From Pedobacter psychrophilus (lineage in GTDB: Bacteria > Bacteroidota > Bacteroidia > Sphingobacteriales > Sphingobacteriaceae), in assembly GCF_001652725.1 (NCBI RefSeq), contig NZ_LWHJ01000028.1, positions 186,001-250,000 of the forward strand: DNA of 64,000 nucleotides, written 5' to 3'. Every line of letters starts with the position of its first letter. The stretch's first letter is position 1. Below the pieces are notes generated by a model. It did not search any database, was not told where the DNA came from, and saw only the letters and a program-made list of their open reading frames with translations. Position numbers and translations under genes: made by a program. Shown here piece by piece: positions 51,884-61,965 of the stretch.

Positions 51884-52579
51884 TTAATTCACTAATAATT
51901 TATAGCCTCTTCCATGTACATTTATGATTTCTACTTTTGGGTCTTCCTTTAGATATTTCCTTAGTTTGCTTAAAAAAACATCCATGCTGCGTCCGTTAAA
52001 GTAATTATCATCATGCCAAATTTGGATTAATGCTTCTTCTCTTGTTAAAACATCGTTCATTTTTAAGCAAAGCAATCTTAACAATTCAGCTTCTTTAGTG
52101 CTTACTTTTTGAGTTTGCTCATTTAGCGAAATAATTTGAGTTTGGTAATTAAAATGATAGTTTCCAATTTCAAATTTTGTTGGTTTCGTCTCTGATGTTT
52201 GATCCTGATTTGAAACTCTTTTTAATAAAGCGTTTATTCTTAAAAGCAATTCTTCAATACGAAAAGGTTTGGTAATATAATCGTCTCCGCCTAAATTATA
52301 GGCCTCTGCTTTATCCTCCATCATTCCTTTTGCGGTAGCAAAGATAATCGGCGTATTTTGGTTTAATTTTCTGATATCTTTTGCTAAAGTAAATCCGTCT
52401 TTTTTAGGCATCATCACATCTAAAATGCAAATATCATATTCGTTTGCAGTAAAAGCTTTTAAACCTTCGTCACCATCCACACAAAGCGTTACCTCAAACT
52501 TTCCTTTTAAACTCAAATAATCTTCTAAAAGCATACCCAAATTTGGGTCATCTTCTACTAACAATATTTTTTTATTCAT
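51884..52579 (-). CDS. OmpR-family response regulator
   Basis: This 231-residue regulator has a receiver at 1-120 with Asp54 in ICILDVMMPKKDG and Lys in DYITKPFRIEEL, and a winged helix at about 135-230 (VSTKEAELLRLLCL, then RSMDVFLSKLRKYL and VHGRGYKLLVN). In related genomes such regulators directly follow the kinase type found at 53818-55686; here a frameshifted peptidase gene lies between them. Likely still the cognate partner of that kinase. Confidence 0.93.
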   Translation of the reverse strand: MNKKILLVEDDPNLGMLLEDYLSLKGKFEVTLCVDGDEGLKAFTANEYDICILDVMMPKKDGFTLAKDIRKLNQNTPIIFATAKGMMEDKAEAYNLGGDDYITKPFRIEELLLRINALLKRVSNQDQTSETKPTKFEIGNYHFNYQTQIISLNEQTQKVSTKEAELLRLLCLKMNDVLTREEALIQIWHDDNYFNGRSMDVFLSKLRKYLKEDPKVEIINVHGRGYKLLVN

Positions 52580-52644
52580 TGCTTTTAGTGTTTATGTGAT
52601 TTTCTTTAACGGGTAATAAAAATTAAATCTTTTATATAAAAAAT

Positions 52645-53791
52645 TTATTGACTTATAATATGCGCTATTACTTTTTGGTGAATTTCTTCTATAGGCGTAT
52701 TAAAAGTATCAACTAACATTTTGTCTAATGTTTTATCTGTTGAATAATAAATTTCTAATATTCCTTTTTTTCCTTTTAATTTAAAAATCATTTCACACAA
52801 AACAGCACCCGTAACATAAAATATATTACTGTCAAATTTATTTCTGATTTTAAAACTTGTAATATCTTCAAAAGTAACATTTGGATATGTTTTTAAAGTT
52901 TTTGAAACCTGAAGTAGAGCGTCGTTATATGTTATACCTCTTGTAGGTCCACCTAGCCAAGTTGCTAACCCTTCGCTAATTATTTGGTGTCTTTTCTGCT
53001 GATTTTCTAAGAGGAAACATCATGTGTACTAATTCATGCGGAAAATTTTCATTTCCATAAGAGGTAAAAATTTCTCTTAGCGGTAAATTAGTTTGTGCAC
53101 CAAAATAATAAGTCCAGTAATCAAAGTTTAATAATTTCCCAAACTCATCTGTATTTGGAAGAATATAATATTTGAAAGGCAATATTTTTAAATCAAATTT
53201 TCTTGATAAATCATTACAAAAATCAACAGCTTTTTGCGCTTCAATTTTATCAAATTTACATTGAGGATTTACTATATAAGTAATGAAATTTTCTTGATAA
53301 GTTTTCCAATCTTTAGTTCTTTCTGTAATTGTATTTTCTAATTTAAAAACGCCATCCTTATTTTTACGGGCATATAAATTTGTGATATATGCCACATCTT
53401 CTTCTACACTATCTTTGATGTTTGCATTAGATTTAAACAAAGTTTTTATTTGATATAAATTATTATCAATACTATCAATTTGTAAAATAGTTGGCTTATA
53501 ATATTTGATAAACCGCTTAAAATTTTGATTAAAAATTGCATTTGCAGATCGGTCAATCGGAAGAAAATTCTGTTTCAAATAATATGGATACTCAGCCTCA
53601 TTCCAATAAGGATTGGAATAACAACTATCTGGTTTAGAATTAAGATAATTAACGTACAAATGGTAAAGTTTATTCACAGCATTGTTTGTAGTATCAACCC
53701 TTGCAGAAATATTTGGCTTAATTGTTTGAGCTTTGATATAGAAACTTAAGAATGAAATGATGATGATAAGAAACGTAAGCTTTTGTTTCAT
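52645..53791 (-). pseudogene. Secreted HEXXH metallopeptidase with frameshift
   Basis: The first frame (from ATG 53791) has a signal peptide (FLIIIISFLSFYIKA) and runs 271 residues to a TAG at 52976, shortly after the zinc motif NFPHELVHMM. A second frame, shifted by one base, continues from about 52986 to TAA at 52645-52647 with ISEGLATWLGGPTRG, where Glu would be the third zinc ligand, and ends AHIISQ. Joined, the two halves give about 385 residues of a normal-looking gluzincin-type peptidase, so one inserted base (or a sequencing error) breaks it near 52976-52986. It sits between a kinase and regulator that belong together. Confidence 0.75.
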
Positions 53792-53817
53792 ATTTAGCTC
53801 CTTTTGTTTTAATGATT

Positions 53818-55686
53818 TTAAGCCAATGTAAATTTAATCTCAAACTCAGAGCCTTTATCTTTTTCGCTTTTTACACTGATAGAACCATTCATCCTTTTTA
53901 CCATATTGCTTACATAGCTAAGGCCTAAACCAAAACCTTTTACATCGTGTAAATTGCCGGTAGGGATTCTATAAAACTGTTCAAAAATTTTCTTTTGCTG
54001 GTCTCGGGTCATACCTATGCCTTTATCTGCAATTCTTATTATAATCTTATCACCAATATTTTCTGTAGAAAGGTTTATTTCTGGTTCATTTAAGCTGTAT
54101 TTATTGGCATTATCTATTAAATTAAATATCACGTTAGAAAGATGCAGTTCATCTGCAATAACGGTCGAATTTGATGCATTTAGTTCTAAAGAAACTCTTG
54201 CGTTTTTCTTTTCTAATTGTAAACTCATGCTATCTACTACGTTTGCAATAATATCGTTTACATCTTGTTGTTGTTGTTCTAGTTTTAAATCGTCTTTTTC
54301 TATTTTGGCGATGTTTAAAACGCGTTCTATATGGTTTCCCAAGCGGATGTTTTCATCATAAATAATACTAGCCAATTTGTTTACCCTCGCCTTATTATCA
54401 TTTATTTCTGGATCTTTAAGGGCTTCACTTGCAATCATGATGGTTGCAACAGGAGTTTTAAACTCGTGGGTCATGTTATTGATGAAATCAGTTTTCATCT
54501 CCGATACTTTTTTCTGACGCAGGATAGAGCTAATTGTATAAATAAAGCTTGCTGCTAAAATCAATAATAAACCACCTGATGAAAGCAATACAGTACCCAT
54601 ATTATTTAAAATCAGGGTGTTTTTTTTAGGAAAAGTAACGGATAAATAACCCGCATCCCTTACTAAATCTTTAGAAAATAAAAGTGTTTTATAAGTATTT
54701 ACAGGGATAAAGTTTACCTGTTTAACAGAAGCTTTAGTAAAAATCACAGAATCGTCTTGTACTGAGCTTATTTTATAACTATAATTTAAATTTATGCCAT
54801 TATTTGCAAGTTCTAAAGCCAATAAAGAATCTATTGTTTGCGGCTGAATCCGTTTTTCTAACGGAACATTTACTTGTTGCATTTCCGAAGCAATATCTTC
54901 AAAAACAGCACTTTTATTTCCGTTTAGCTCTACAGAATCTAAATAATTATTTACTCTTTTTGCCTGGTTTTTTTCATGATTTTGTGATGCTAAACGAAGC
55001 TCTCTTTCAGAAATGCCAGTTAAGAAATTTGGTTTAGGAATAGTTTTTAAAACGGTACCCAAAACAGGGTCCTGCACCATATATTTTCTAACTGAATCTA
55101 CAACGGCAACACCTCTTTTCACTATTCTTTTTCCATTTAAAACGGGAGGAGTTTCTAAAATCGATTGCCTTTGAATGGTATGTACAAAGCCATAATCATC
55201 AACAATTTGGTCAACATCAACTTTTAGGTTTACACTAAACGGAACATTATCTGCTATTACAGGCCCGTTATAAACCATTTTATAAGGATATTTTGTTCTT
55301 ACTAAACTATCCCTCATTCTAAAAATACTGTCAGATTTTGCCTGATTTGCTTTCATCCTTTTAACAAAAGCAATGGTTTGATTTTCGTGTTTTAACCTAT
55401 TATCTTTAGAGTAATCGGGATTTTGATTTTTTTCAGATTTACGTTTAAAGGAGGGCTTTTTTTCATTATTCTTAAGTTCACGGTCAACTTTTTGAGCTAA
55501 AAAAACCATGGCTTCTTTCTTTTCTAGCTTTGTTGATACATTTTTAAGCGCATCATTTACTGCCTGATCAAACAATTGTGATTTTAAACTATAAGATTCT
55601 TTTATAAAATAATATTGCATTGCCATAACGCCTATTAAAGCGAAGCTCATTAAAGCCATAATTAGAACAATACTTTTCTTTTTCAT
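53818..55686 (-). CDS. Sensor histidine kinase, two membrane helices
   Basis: A 622-residue kinase: helix at about 6-26, a large periplasmic sensor (27-360) rich in Lys/Asn with no named domain, a second helix at about 365-385, then HisKA with phospho-His407 in NNMTHEFKTP, and HATPase boxes NLIDNANKYS, DKGIGM and GFGLGLSYV. The sensor begins with MQYYFIKESY and the architecture matches a kinase class that works with OmpR regulators in Sphingobacteria; the likely partner is at 51884-52579. Confidence 0.9.
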   Translation of the reverse strand: MKKKSIVLIMALMSFALIGVMAMQYYFIKESYSLKSQLFDQAVNDALKNVSTKLEKKEAMVFLAQKVDRELKNNEKKPSFKRKSEKNQNPDYSKDNRLKHENQTIAFVKRMKANQAKSDSIFRMRDSLVRTKYPYKMVYNGPVIADNVPFSVNLKVDVDQIVDDYGFVHTIQRQSILETPPVLNGKRIVKRGVAVVDSVRKYMVQDPVLGTVLKTIPKPNFLTGISERELRLASQNHEKNQAKRVNNYLDSVELNGNKSAVFEDIASEMQQVNVPLEKRIQPQTIDSLLALELANNGINLNYSYKISSVQDDSVIFTKASVKQVNFIPVNTYKTLLFSKDLVRDAGYLSVTFPKKNTLILNNMGTVLLSSGGLLLILAASFIYTISSILRQKKVSEMKTDFINNMTHEFKTPVATIMIASEALKDPEINDNKARVNKLASIIYDENIRLGNHIERVLNIAKIEKDDLKLEQQQQDVNDIIANVVDSMSLQLEKKNARVSLELNASNSTVIADELHLSNVIFNLIDNANKYSLNEPEINLSTENIGDKIIIRIADKGIGMTRDQQKKIFEQFYRIPTGNLHDVKGFGLGLSYVSNMVKRMNGSISVKSEKDKGSEFEIKFTLA

Positions 55687-55775
55687 CTACGAATATCAAA
55701 TATAACGGGTATAAATGCCCAAACTGTTTGTTTAACAATTTTTAACATTACAATTTTACGTTAAAATAGATTTTT

Positions 55776-55851
55776 GAGTTAGGGATAGGAAATATTTTGA
55801 GAAAGCAAAAGCCCGCAGGGCCGTAGCGATAGTCGAGTATTGGATAGCCCG
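55776..55851. repeat. Dispersed intergenic element D (partial)
   Basis: GAGTTAGGGATAGG at the left and GTAGCGATAGTCGAG...GGATAGCCCG at the right resemble element A/C ends; the middle is different. It is in the 231-bp gap between the kinase and bglX. Confidence 0.45.
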
Positions 55852-55856
55852 TTTAT

Positions 55857-55888
55857 AAAAAAAGGGAAGTTATTAAACTTCCCTTTTT
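55857..55888 (-). terminator. Terminator of glucan utilisation operon
   Basis: Stem AAAAAGGGAAGTT/AACTTCCCTTTTT with a 4-base loop, 30 bases after the bglX stop; T-rich on the minus strand. Confidence 0.85.
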
Positions 55889-55917
55889 ATTAAAACCTTA
55901 TAATTGATTTTATTAAA

Positions 55918-58239
55918 TCAATTGGTAATTGTAAAAGGGCTTTGCAAATTTGCTATACTTACCTTAAAATCTCCAGACTCTACCACGGATTTATTGTCGG
56001 CATTTATAAAAGCAAAAGCTTTTTTATCTAATTTAAAGGTTACGGTTTTGCTTTCTCCTGGCTTTAAATCAATTTTTTGGAAACCCTTTAGTCTTTTTAC
56101 ATCAGGTGTTATGCTAGCCACTAAATCTGATAAATATAAATCGACCACTTCTTTTCCTTCTCTATTACCTGTATTTTTAACTTCAACAGATATGGTTAGC
56201 ATATCATTTGTGTTGATGTTTTTAGCGCTAAGTTTTAAATTACTGTATTCAAATTTGGTATAGCTTAATCCAAAACCAAATTCATATTGTGGGTTATAAT
56301 CAGCATCGTAATTATAAACGCCTTCTACTACACTTCTACTTTCTGATGGTTTATGGTTATAATTAACCAAAGAGTTTGGGAATTTTGGATAATTAAAAGG
56401 CAATTTTCCCGAAGGATTTTCATCACCAAACAAAATACTAGCTAAAGCATCTCCACCAAAATTTCCGGGTAAATAGGTCATAATAACACCTTGCATCAGA
56501 GGTTCAAATTTACTGATAATGCGAGGACGACCTTCATTCAAGACTAAAATAATGGGTTTGCCTGTTGCAGATAGTTTTTTAGCATATTCTGTTTGTAAAT
56601 CTGATAAATATAAATCGCTAAGGTTGCCAGGTGTTTCTGTATAAGTATTTTCTCCTAAGCAAAGGATAATTGCATCTACATTTTTGGCAGCTTCAATGGC
56701 TTCATCCATTTGATCAGCATATTCCTCAAAATATTTTCCGTCCATTTTGTAGCTCACACCGGGAATAAAACTCACATTTTTAGTTTCAATTTTATTTTGA
56801 ACAGCCTTAACCATGGTATTATATTTTGAAGCAAAATCTTCTACTTTTTCACCCTGCCACGAGTAAGTCCACCCACCGTTTAAAGTGCGCATAGAATTAG
56901 CATTTGGACCAGTAATTAATACTTTCGTGGTCTTTTTTAATGGTAAAATGTTATTGTTGTTTTTTAACAAAGTGATTGATTCTACTGCGGTCTGATAGGC
57001 AGCATCCTCAAATTCTTTGCTTCCAAATTTAGGGTAGTCTTTGTAGTTTGTAACCGGAGTTTCAAATAAACCTAATTGGAATTTTAAAGTTAAAATACGA
57101 GTAACCGCTTCGTTAATTCTACTGGTTTTTACTTTTCCTTCTTTTACTAAAGCTACTAAATCATTACAAAAAGGCTCATATTGGTAAGCAATCATAGACA
57201 TATCAATACCGGCATTAATAGCCATCATAACCGCTTCTTTATTTGATGCTGCAACATGATCACGGTTATTTAAGTTTTCTATATCGCCCCAATCGGTTAC
57301 AACCAAACCTTTAAAGCCCAATTCGTTACGTAATAATTGAGTAAGTATTTTAAAACTTGAGTGCACCGGAACGCCATTAATAAGACCAGAATTTATCATA
57401 ATGGTGTGTGCGCCAGCTTCTATAGCAGCTTTAAATGATGGAAGATGATATTCTCTTAATGCTTGATCTGAAATAAAAGCGGGTGTTCTATCTTTTCCAG
57501 AAGCGGCCACTTGGTAACCTAAAAAATGTTTTAAGCAAGAAGCAACATGAAAGGGAGAAGAAATATCATTGTTATCACCTTCGTATCCTTTAACCATTAC
57601 TTTTCCAATTTCAGAAGTTAAGTAAGGGTCTTCTCCATAAGTTTCCCAAATTCTAGGAAATCTTGGATCCGGACCTAAATCTAAAACAGGAGAAAAGTTC
57701 CAAGGAATTCCGCTTGCCCTGGTTTCGTAAGCTGTAATTTGGGCTCCCTTTTTAATTAACTCTAAATTTCTACTTGCAGCCTGACCAATTTGTTGGGGAA
57801 AAAATGTTGCACCAGCGGTGTAAGTTGTTCCGTGGATAGCATCAATCCCATAAATAACAGGAATATTTAATCGCCCTTTTCCAACTCTTTGTATTTCAGA
57901 AATGATTTTATACCATTGCTCGGTAGTTCTTGCCCTATTATTCGCTGTGTTTAATATAGATCCAATTTTGTATTTATTAAATACATCATCCATTATTTTT
58001 GGATCAAGTTCTACGGGTTCAAAACTGCTAAAACGGTCTTTACCTTTTGTAATTACGTCTACAGTTACTTGCGCCATTTGCCCAACTTTTTCTTCTAATG
58101 TCATTTTAGAAACAAGTTGCGCTACTTTCACATCAATTGGAGATTGAACGGGTTTTGTTTGCGCCCATCCATTAAAAGAGGTTATTGGCAATAAAAAAAG
58201 CAATATTTTGGAAACGCTTAAACTTAGATTTCTTTTCAT
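55918..58239 (-). CDS. bglX: GH3 beta-glucosidase BglX-like
   Basis: A 773-residue periplasmic glycosidase with signal peptide (LLFLLPITSFNGWA). The first GH3 domain has KHF in CLKHFLGY and the nucleophile Asp316 in GLVVTDWGDIENLN; the second domain begins about 400 (SITLLKNNNNILPLKK) and a fibronectin III-like domain ends the protein (NTGNREGKEVVDLYLSD). It should hydrolyse beta-glucosides released by the GH16 enzyme encoded upstream. Last gene of the susCD-containing operon. Confidence 0.92.
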   Translation of the reverse strand: MKRNLSLSVSKILLFLLPITSFNGWAQTKPVQSPIDVKVAQLVSKMTLEEKVGQMAQVTVDVITKGKDRFSSFEPVELDPKIMDDVFNKYKIGSILNTANNRARTTEQWYKIISEIQRVGKGRLNIPVIYGIDAIHGTTYTAGATFFPQQIGQAASRNLELIKKGAQITAYETRASGIPWNFSPVLDLGPDPRFPRIWETYGEDPYLTSEIGKVMVKGYEGDNNDISSPFHVASCLKHFLGYQVAASGKDRTPAFISDQALREYHLPSFKAAIEAGAHTIMINSGLINGVPVHSSFKILTQLLRNELGFKGLVVTDWGDIENLNNRDHVAASNKEAVMMAINAGIDMSMIAYQYEPFCNDLVALVKEGKVKTSRINEAVTRILTLKFQLGLFETPVTNYKDYPKFGSKEFEDAAYQTAVESITLLKNNNNILPLKKTTKVLITGPNANSMRTLNGGWTYSWQGEKVEDFASKYNTMVKAVQNKIETKNVSFIPGVSYKMDGKYFEEYADQMDEAIEAAKNVDAIILCLGENTYTETPGNLSDLYLSDLQTEYAKKLSATGKPIILVLNEGRPRIISKFEPLMQGVIMTYLPGNFGGDALASILFGDENPSGKLPFNYPKFPNSLVNYNHKPSESRSVVEGVYNYDADYNPQYEFGFGLSYTKFEYSNLKLSAKNINTNDMLTISVEVKNTGNREGKEVVDLYLSDLVASITPDVKRLKGFQKIDLKPGESKTVTFKLDKKAFAFINADNKSVVESGDFKVSIANLQSPFTITN

Positions 58240-58255
58240 GGGATAATTAAATTAT

Positions 58256-58310
58256 AAAGCTTCTTAATATTAGAATTGATTAATAAAATTCTAATTAATT
58301 AAGAAGCTTT
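58256..58310 (-). promoter_or_regulatory. Intercistronic hairpin between GH16 and GH3 genes
   Basis: AAAGCTTCTTAAT (58256-58268) pairs with ATTAAGAAGCTTT (58298-58310), with an inner TTAGAATT/AATTCTAA stem. No T-run follows on the minus strand. It may set the ratio of GH3 to upstream mRNA by processing or pausing. Confidence 0.55.
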
Positions 58311-58318
58311 GATGATGA

Positions 58319-59119
58319 TTATTTATAAACCCTGATGTAATCTACCTCAAAGGTTGCATTATTTACAGATGGATATACAGGGCCGCTGAAATTGCCGCCC
58401 ATTGCCAAATTAATGATGAAAAAGAAATCTTTATTGAACGGAAGATTACTTGAGTTAGACACCGTATGAACGATATCTCCATCAACAGATATTTTGACTA
58501 ATGAAGAGGTCCATTCTAAAGTGTAAGTATGAAAAGCAGTGGCAGCACTACTTATTCTTTTTGTACCGCCATCTGCAGATCCTCCAAACCGACCAGGATA
58601 ATGCAGAGTTCCGTAAATATTATTAAGGTCTCTACCAAGATGCTCCATGATATCAATTTCGCCACAAGCAGGCCAAGGATTAGTATCAATGTTACTTCCT
58701 AACATCCATAGAGCGGGCCAAGTGCCCACTCCAGTAGGAACTTTTGCTTTTATTTCTACTTTTCCAAAAGTAAAGGCAAATTTCCCTTTAGATAACAATC
58801 GAGTAGACGTAAATGCATTGCCCATGTAATTTTCTCTAAGCGCATTAATTTTTAATGTACCATCTTTTACAATTACATTCTCTGGTCGCTTGGTATAATA
58901 TTGAAGTTCCTGATTACCATAACCACCGCCGCCTATATCATATCCCCACTTGCTATCGTCAGGTGCGCCATCGGTATTAAACTCATCCGACCAAACTAAA
59001 GTGGTAAAATCCTCATCTAATGGCGCTGGTTTTATAGGAATAAAGGAGTCCTTTTTTTCTGTACAAGAAACAGAAAGGAGGCCCATTATAATAATTACTA
59101 GCTTTTTCATAGTTGTCAA
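58319..59119 (-). CDS. GH16 endo-beta-1,3-glucanase lipoprotein
   Basis: A 266-residue lipoprotein (lipobox LLSVSC, Cys19) with the GH16 jelly roll. The active site ACGEIDIMEHLG provides nucleophile Glu154, Asp156 and acid/base Glu159; the Met insertion (ExDxxE as EIDIME) is the laminarinase subgroup pattern. GTWPALWML and LQYYTKRPENV are also typical. It cuts beta-1,3- or mixed-linkage glucan, probably at the cell surface. The ATG at 59110 would give the better lipoprotein start; both are possible. Confidence 0.92.
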   Translation of the reverse strand: MTTMKKLVIIIMGLLSVSCTEKKDSFIPIKPAPLDEDFTTLVWSDEFNTDGAPDDSKWGYDIGGGGYGNQELQYYTKRPENVIVKDGTLKINALRENYMGNAFTSTRLLSKGKFAFTFGKVEIKAKVPTGVGTWPALWMLGSNIDTNPWPACGEIDIMEHLGRDLNNIYGTLHYPGRFGGSADGGTKRISSAATAFHTYTLEWTSSLVKISVDGDIVHTVSNSSNLPFNKDFFFIINLAMGGNFSGPVYPSVNNATFEVDYIRVYK

Positions 59120-59129
59120 TTTTTAAATT

Positions 59130-60401
59130 TTAATTAGCTTTTACAAAGTAAAGGTCAAAAACCACCCCACTAGTTCCGTTACCAGCTCTTAGAACCATTT
59201 TTGTATCACTGATCTCTAAAATTCTATAAACGTTTTCGCTTGGTCTATCCGTTACAGCGATAAAATATTGATTATTAATTGGAAGATTAATTTGTCCTAT
59301 ACCAGCGCCAGAAGGTACATTAGTAAAGGTGTAATTTGTAGTATAATTTCTTGGTGCGGAGCAGCCTACACCGCCAGCCACTAATGTTTCTGCACCAGCG
59401 TTATAAATTATGCTATTATCTTGTCCAAATGTATAAATATCATCTGCTTGGCATGCTGGGATGGTACCTCCAGGGAAATAGCTTGTTGGATCGCCATCAT
59501 TTGGGCCAACTGTAATAGGGCCGGGTACCTTACTTAAATCTAATTTCCAAGACCTTGTAGCACCACCTGTCAATAATAACTTTACATTGTCTAAATCTGA
59601 AGGGAGTTTAAATTTAAACTCTATCAAGCTACCATCACTTAAGGTCCCTCTTAAAGTCATGGTTTCATCAGTAATAGCCATTATTTGGTATTTATTACCT
59701 ACTACTACATCTGTAGTGCCAATAAATGGTTTTGCTGTTCCCGCTAAATTAGGAAGTATAATCGTGGGAATTTGACCTGTTTTTGCAAAAAGTTTAAAAG
59801 TTTTAGCGTTTGCTATAGCAGGTTGACATGAATATCCTGCCTGAACGCTAAATGTTTCGCCGTTTGCATCATAATTAAAAGTGCCATCAGCAGAAAAAAC
59901 AAACTTATCATCAACCTGGCATGCGGCAGCTGGTCCTGCAAAATACACTTGTGTAGCATCAGGAGAAAGAACTTTTATTGCATCACCAGCACTGCTCCAA
60001 GTCCATTTTTGAGTACCACAACTGGTTAGTTTACTAAAAGTTGTATTGTCACAAGAATTACTAACGGATATAGATTTACTGATTTGATTGCTTCCTGCAG
60101 AACCTACGGAAGTTAAATTAACAGAATAAGTTCCTCCTTTTGCATAAATGTGTACTGGATTTTTATCAGCAACCTGATCAGTTCCATCTCCAAAATTCCA
60201 TTTATAAATAAATGCATCTGCAGAGGAATTGGTAAATGTTACCTTTTGCAAAAAAGGTAAAGTATCTGGAATAGATGTAACAGCAGCTGTAAAACCAGCA
60301 GTTGAAGCAGACCCTGAAATTGCAGGATCTGTTTTTTTGCAACCAAACCATGCGGCTGTAAACAGCGACAAAGTGGTTAATATGATTATATTTCTTTTCA
60401 T
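59130..60401 (-). CDS. PKD-domain surface glycan-binding lipoprotein
   Basis: A 423-residue lipoprotein (signal ending AAWFGC, Cys21). A PKD domain at about 35-115 shows YKWNFGDGTD and GGTYSVNLTSVG. Two related segments follow with paired CQ/D patterns (ACQVDDKFVFSADGTFNYDA and ACQADDIYTFGQDNSIIYNA), i.e. an internal duplication. Position between susD and GH16 marks it as the surface glycan-binding protein (SusE/F-like) of the locus; the ligand is inferred to be beta-glucan. Confidence 0.8.
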   Translation of the reverse strand: MKRNIIILTTLSLFTAAWFGCKKTDPAISGSASTAGFTAAVTSIPDTLPFLQKVTFTNSSADAFIYKWNFGDGTDQVADKNPVHIYAKGGTYSVNLTSVGSAGSNQISKSISVSNSCDNTTFSKLTSCGTQKWTWSSAGDAIKVLSPDATQVYFAGPAAACQVDDKFVFSADGTFNYDANGETFSVQAGYSCQPAIANAKTFKLFAKTGQIPTIILPNLAGTAKPFIGTTDVVVGNKYQIMAITDETMTLRGTLSDGSLIEFKFKLPSDLDNVKLLLTGGATRSWKLDLSKVPGPITVGPNDGDPTSYFPGGTIPACQADDIYTFGQDNSIIYNAGAETLVAGGVGCSAPRNYTTNYTFTNVPSGAGIGQINLPINNQYFIAVTDRPSENVYRILEISDTKMVLRAGNGTSGVVFDLYFVKAN

Positions 60402-60419
60402 CTTATCTATATTTAATAG

Positions 60420-61946
60420 TTAATAACCTGGGTTTTGAGTCAAATTTGGATTTATATCTCTCTCTCCTTGTGGAATTGGCATATATCTATGTTTCTCTCC
60501 TACATTAGATTTCCCTGCCGCCTTCATAACGTTAATAAAATAATTAGGATCCGGATTTCTTAATAAATCAAACCAACGATGCATTTCAAAAGCGAATTCC
60601 AATCTTCTTTCTTTATAAATTGCAGTTAAATAATCTGCGGCGTTTAAACCAGAAGCTAATGCAGGTAATCCAGCTCTTGCTCTAACTCTATCGATATAGG
60701 GTTTTCCTAAAGAGGGACCGGCAGCTTCTGCATAAATTAATAGAATTTCACTATAACGCATTACTTGAATGTTAAGGGCAGATGTCCAACCTCCATTATC
60801 ACCAGTTATATTGGTTATAGGTACAAACCATTTTTTGGTATTAAAGCCATTTGGAGAACCAATTAATGAAGAAGCCTGTGTATAATTAAGAGGTAATGAA
60901 ATAAATTTATCTCCCGGAATCCACATACTTGGTCTTCTTCTTTTATCGATAATTGTACTGCTATCTGCAGGATTTGTGCGTTCATACTTATTAAACAAAT
61001 CTAATGTTGGAATGCTAAAGCCATATCCAGAAGATTGAACGACATTTTGAGCTCTTGGGCCCATGAAAGTGTTTAATACATTTCCTGCGCCGTAAAACGA
61101 AAACTGCGCACCTCCACTTCTATATTGAACTTCAAAAACAGATTCTTTACCGTTTTCGTTTTCCAGTTTAAAATTATCACCGTAGTTTGTCCATAAGTCG
61201 TAACCGTATTGTGTTGCGTTACTAATGACTTCTAAAGATTTTGATGCTGCATCAACTTTGTTTCCTAATGTTAAATAAACTCCCGCCAAAACACCTTTTG
61301 CTGCACCGGCAGTTGCTCTTCCCTTATCCGATCCTGTATAAGTGTTTGGTAGTAGAGTTTCTGCTTGTTTTAAATCTTTAATAACTTGTGCATAAACATC
61401 TGCCTTAGGGCTTCTAGCGATGGTTCTTGCATCATCTAGTGTAATAGAATTTGTATATAAAGGCACATCTCCAAATAATCTTACTAAACTGTAGTAATAA
61501 AAGCCTCTTAAAAAATAAGCTTCGCCTAAACTTCTATTTCTAACGGCATCGCTAATTGTTGGGATAGTTGGTATTTTTTCTATTGCGATATTGGCCCTTT
61601 GGATACCTTGGTAACATTGACCCCAATAGTTGCCTATATTTGCATTAAACGAATTAACTGTGAAATTATCCAGTTCTAGTTCTGAGGCTCCATCACCACC
61701 ACCACCACCACCTGTATCAGTGTCATCGCTCATGATATCTCCAACTTGCCACATATAGTTATACAATGACGTAAGTGGAGCATAAATTGCGTTTACCGCG
61801 GCAATAGCATCTGCCTCGGTTTGATAAAAATTATCAGTTGTAATTCTATCATTTGGTTGCTGAGTTAAGAAATCTTTTTTACAGCTGACCAGCGCAACAA
61901 CTGCGGCACCGATCACTATATATTTGTTAATATTTAAAATTTTCAT
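60420..61946 (-). CDS. susD: SusD/RagB family outer-membrane glycan-binding lipoprotein
   Basis: A 508-residue lipoprotein (VALVSC, Cys22) with the SusD fold: TDNFYQTEADAIAAVNAIY at the N-terminus, an early GEAYFLRGFYYYSLVRLFGDVP TPR-like helix, and RRLEFAFEMHRWFDLLR plus YMPIPQGERDINPNL at the C-terminus. It covers the SusC channel as a lid and captures oligosaccharides. A 19-base gap separates it from susC. Confidence 0.95.
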   Translation of the reverse strand: MKILNINKYIVIGAAVVALVSCKKDFLTQQPNDRITTDNFYQTEADAIAAVNAIYAPLTSLYNYMWQVGDIMSDDTDTGGGGGGDGASELELDNFTVNSFNANIGNYWGQCYQGIQRANIAIEKIPTIPTISDAVRNRSLGEAYFLRGFYYYSLVRLFGDVPLYTNSITLDDARTIARSPKADVYAQVIKDLKQAETLLPNTYTGSDKGRATAGAAKGVLAGVYLTLGNKVDAASKSLEVISNATQYGYDLWTNYGDNFKLENENGKESVFEVQYRSGGAQFSFYGAGNVLNTFMGPRAQNVVQSSGYGFSIPTLDLFNKYERTNPADSSTIIDKRRRPSMWIPGDKFISLPLNYTQASSLIGSPNGFNTKKWFVPITNITGDNGGWTSALNIQVMRYSEILLIYAEAAGPSLGKPYIDRVRARAGLPALASGLNAADYLTAIYKERRLEFAFEMHRWFDLLRNPDPNYFINVMKAAGKSNVGEKHRYMPIPQGERDINPNLTQNPGY

Positions 61947-61965
61947 CTTTTTATCTATTTAATGA

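Noticed and set aside
55904-56263. Plus-strand frame opposite the end of bglX
   Set aside because: Shadow of the GH3 gene; hydrophobic composition explained by antisense codons.
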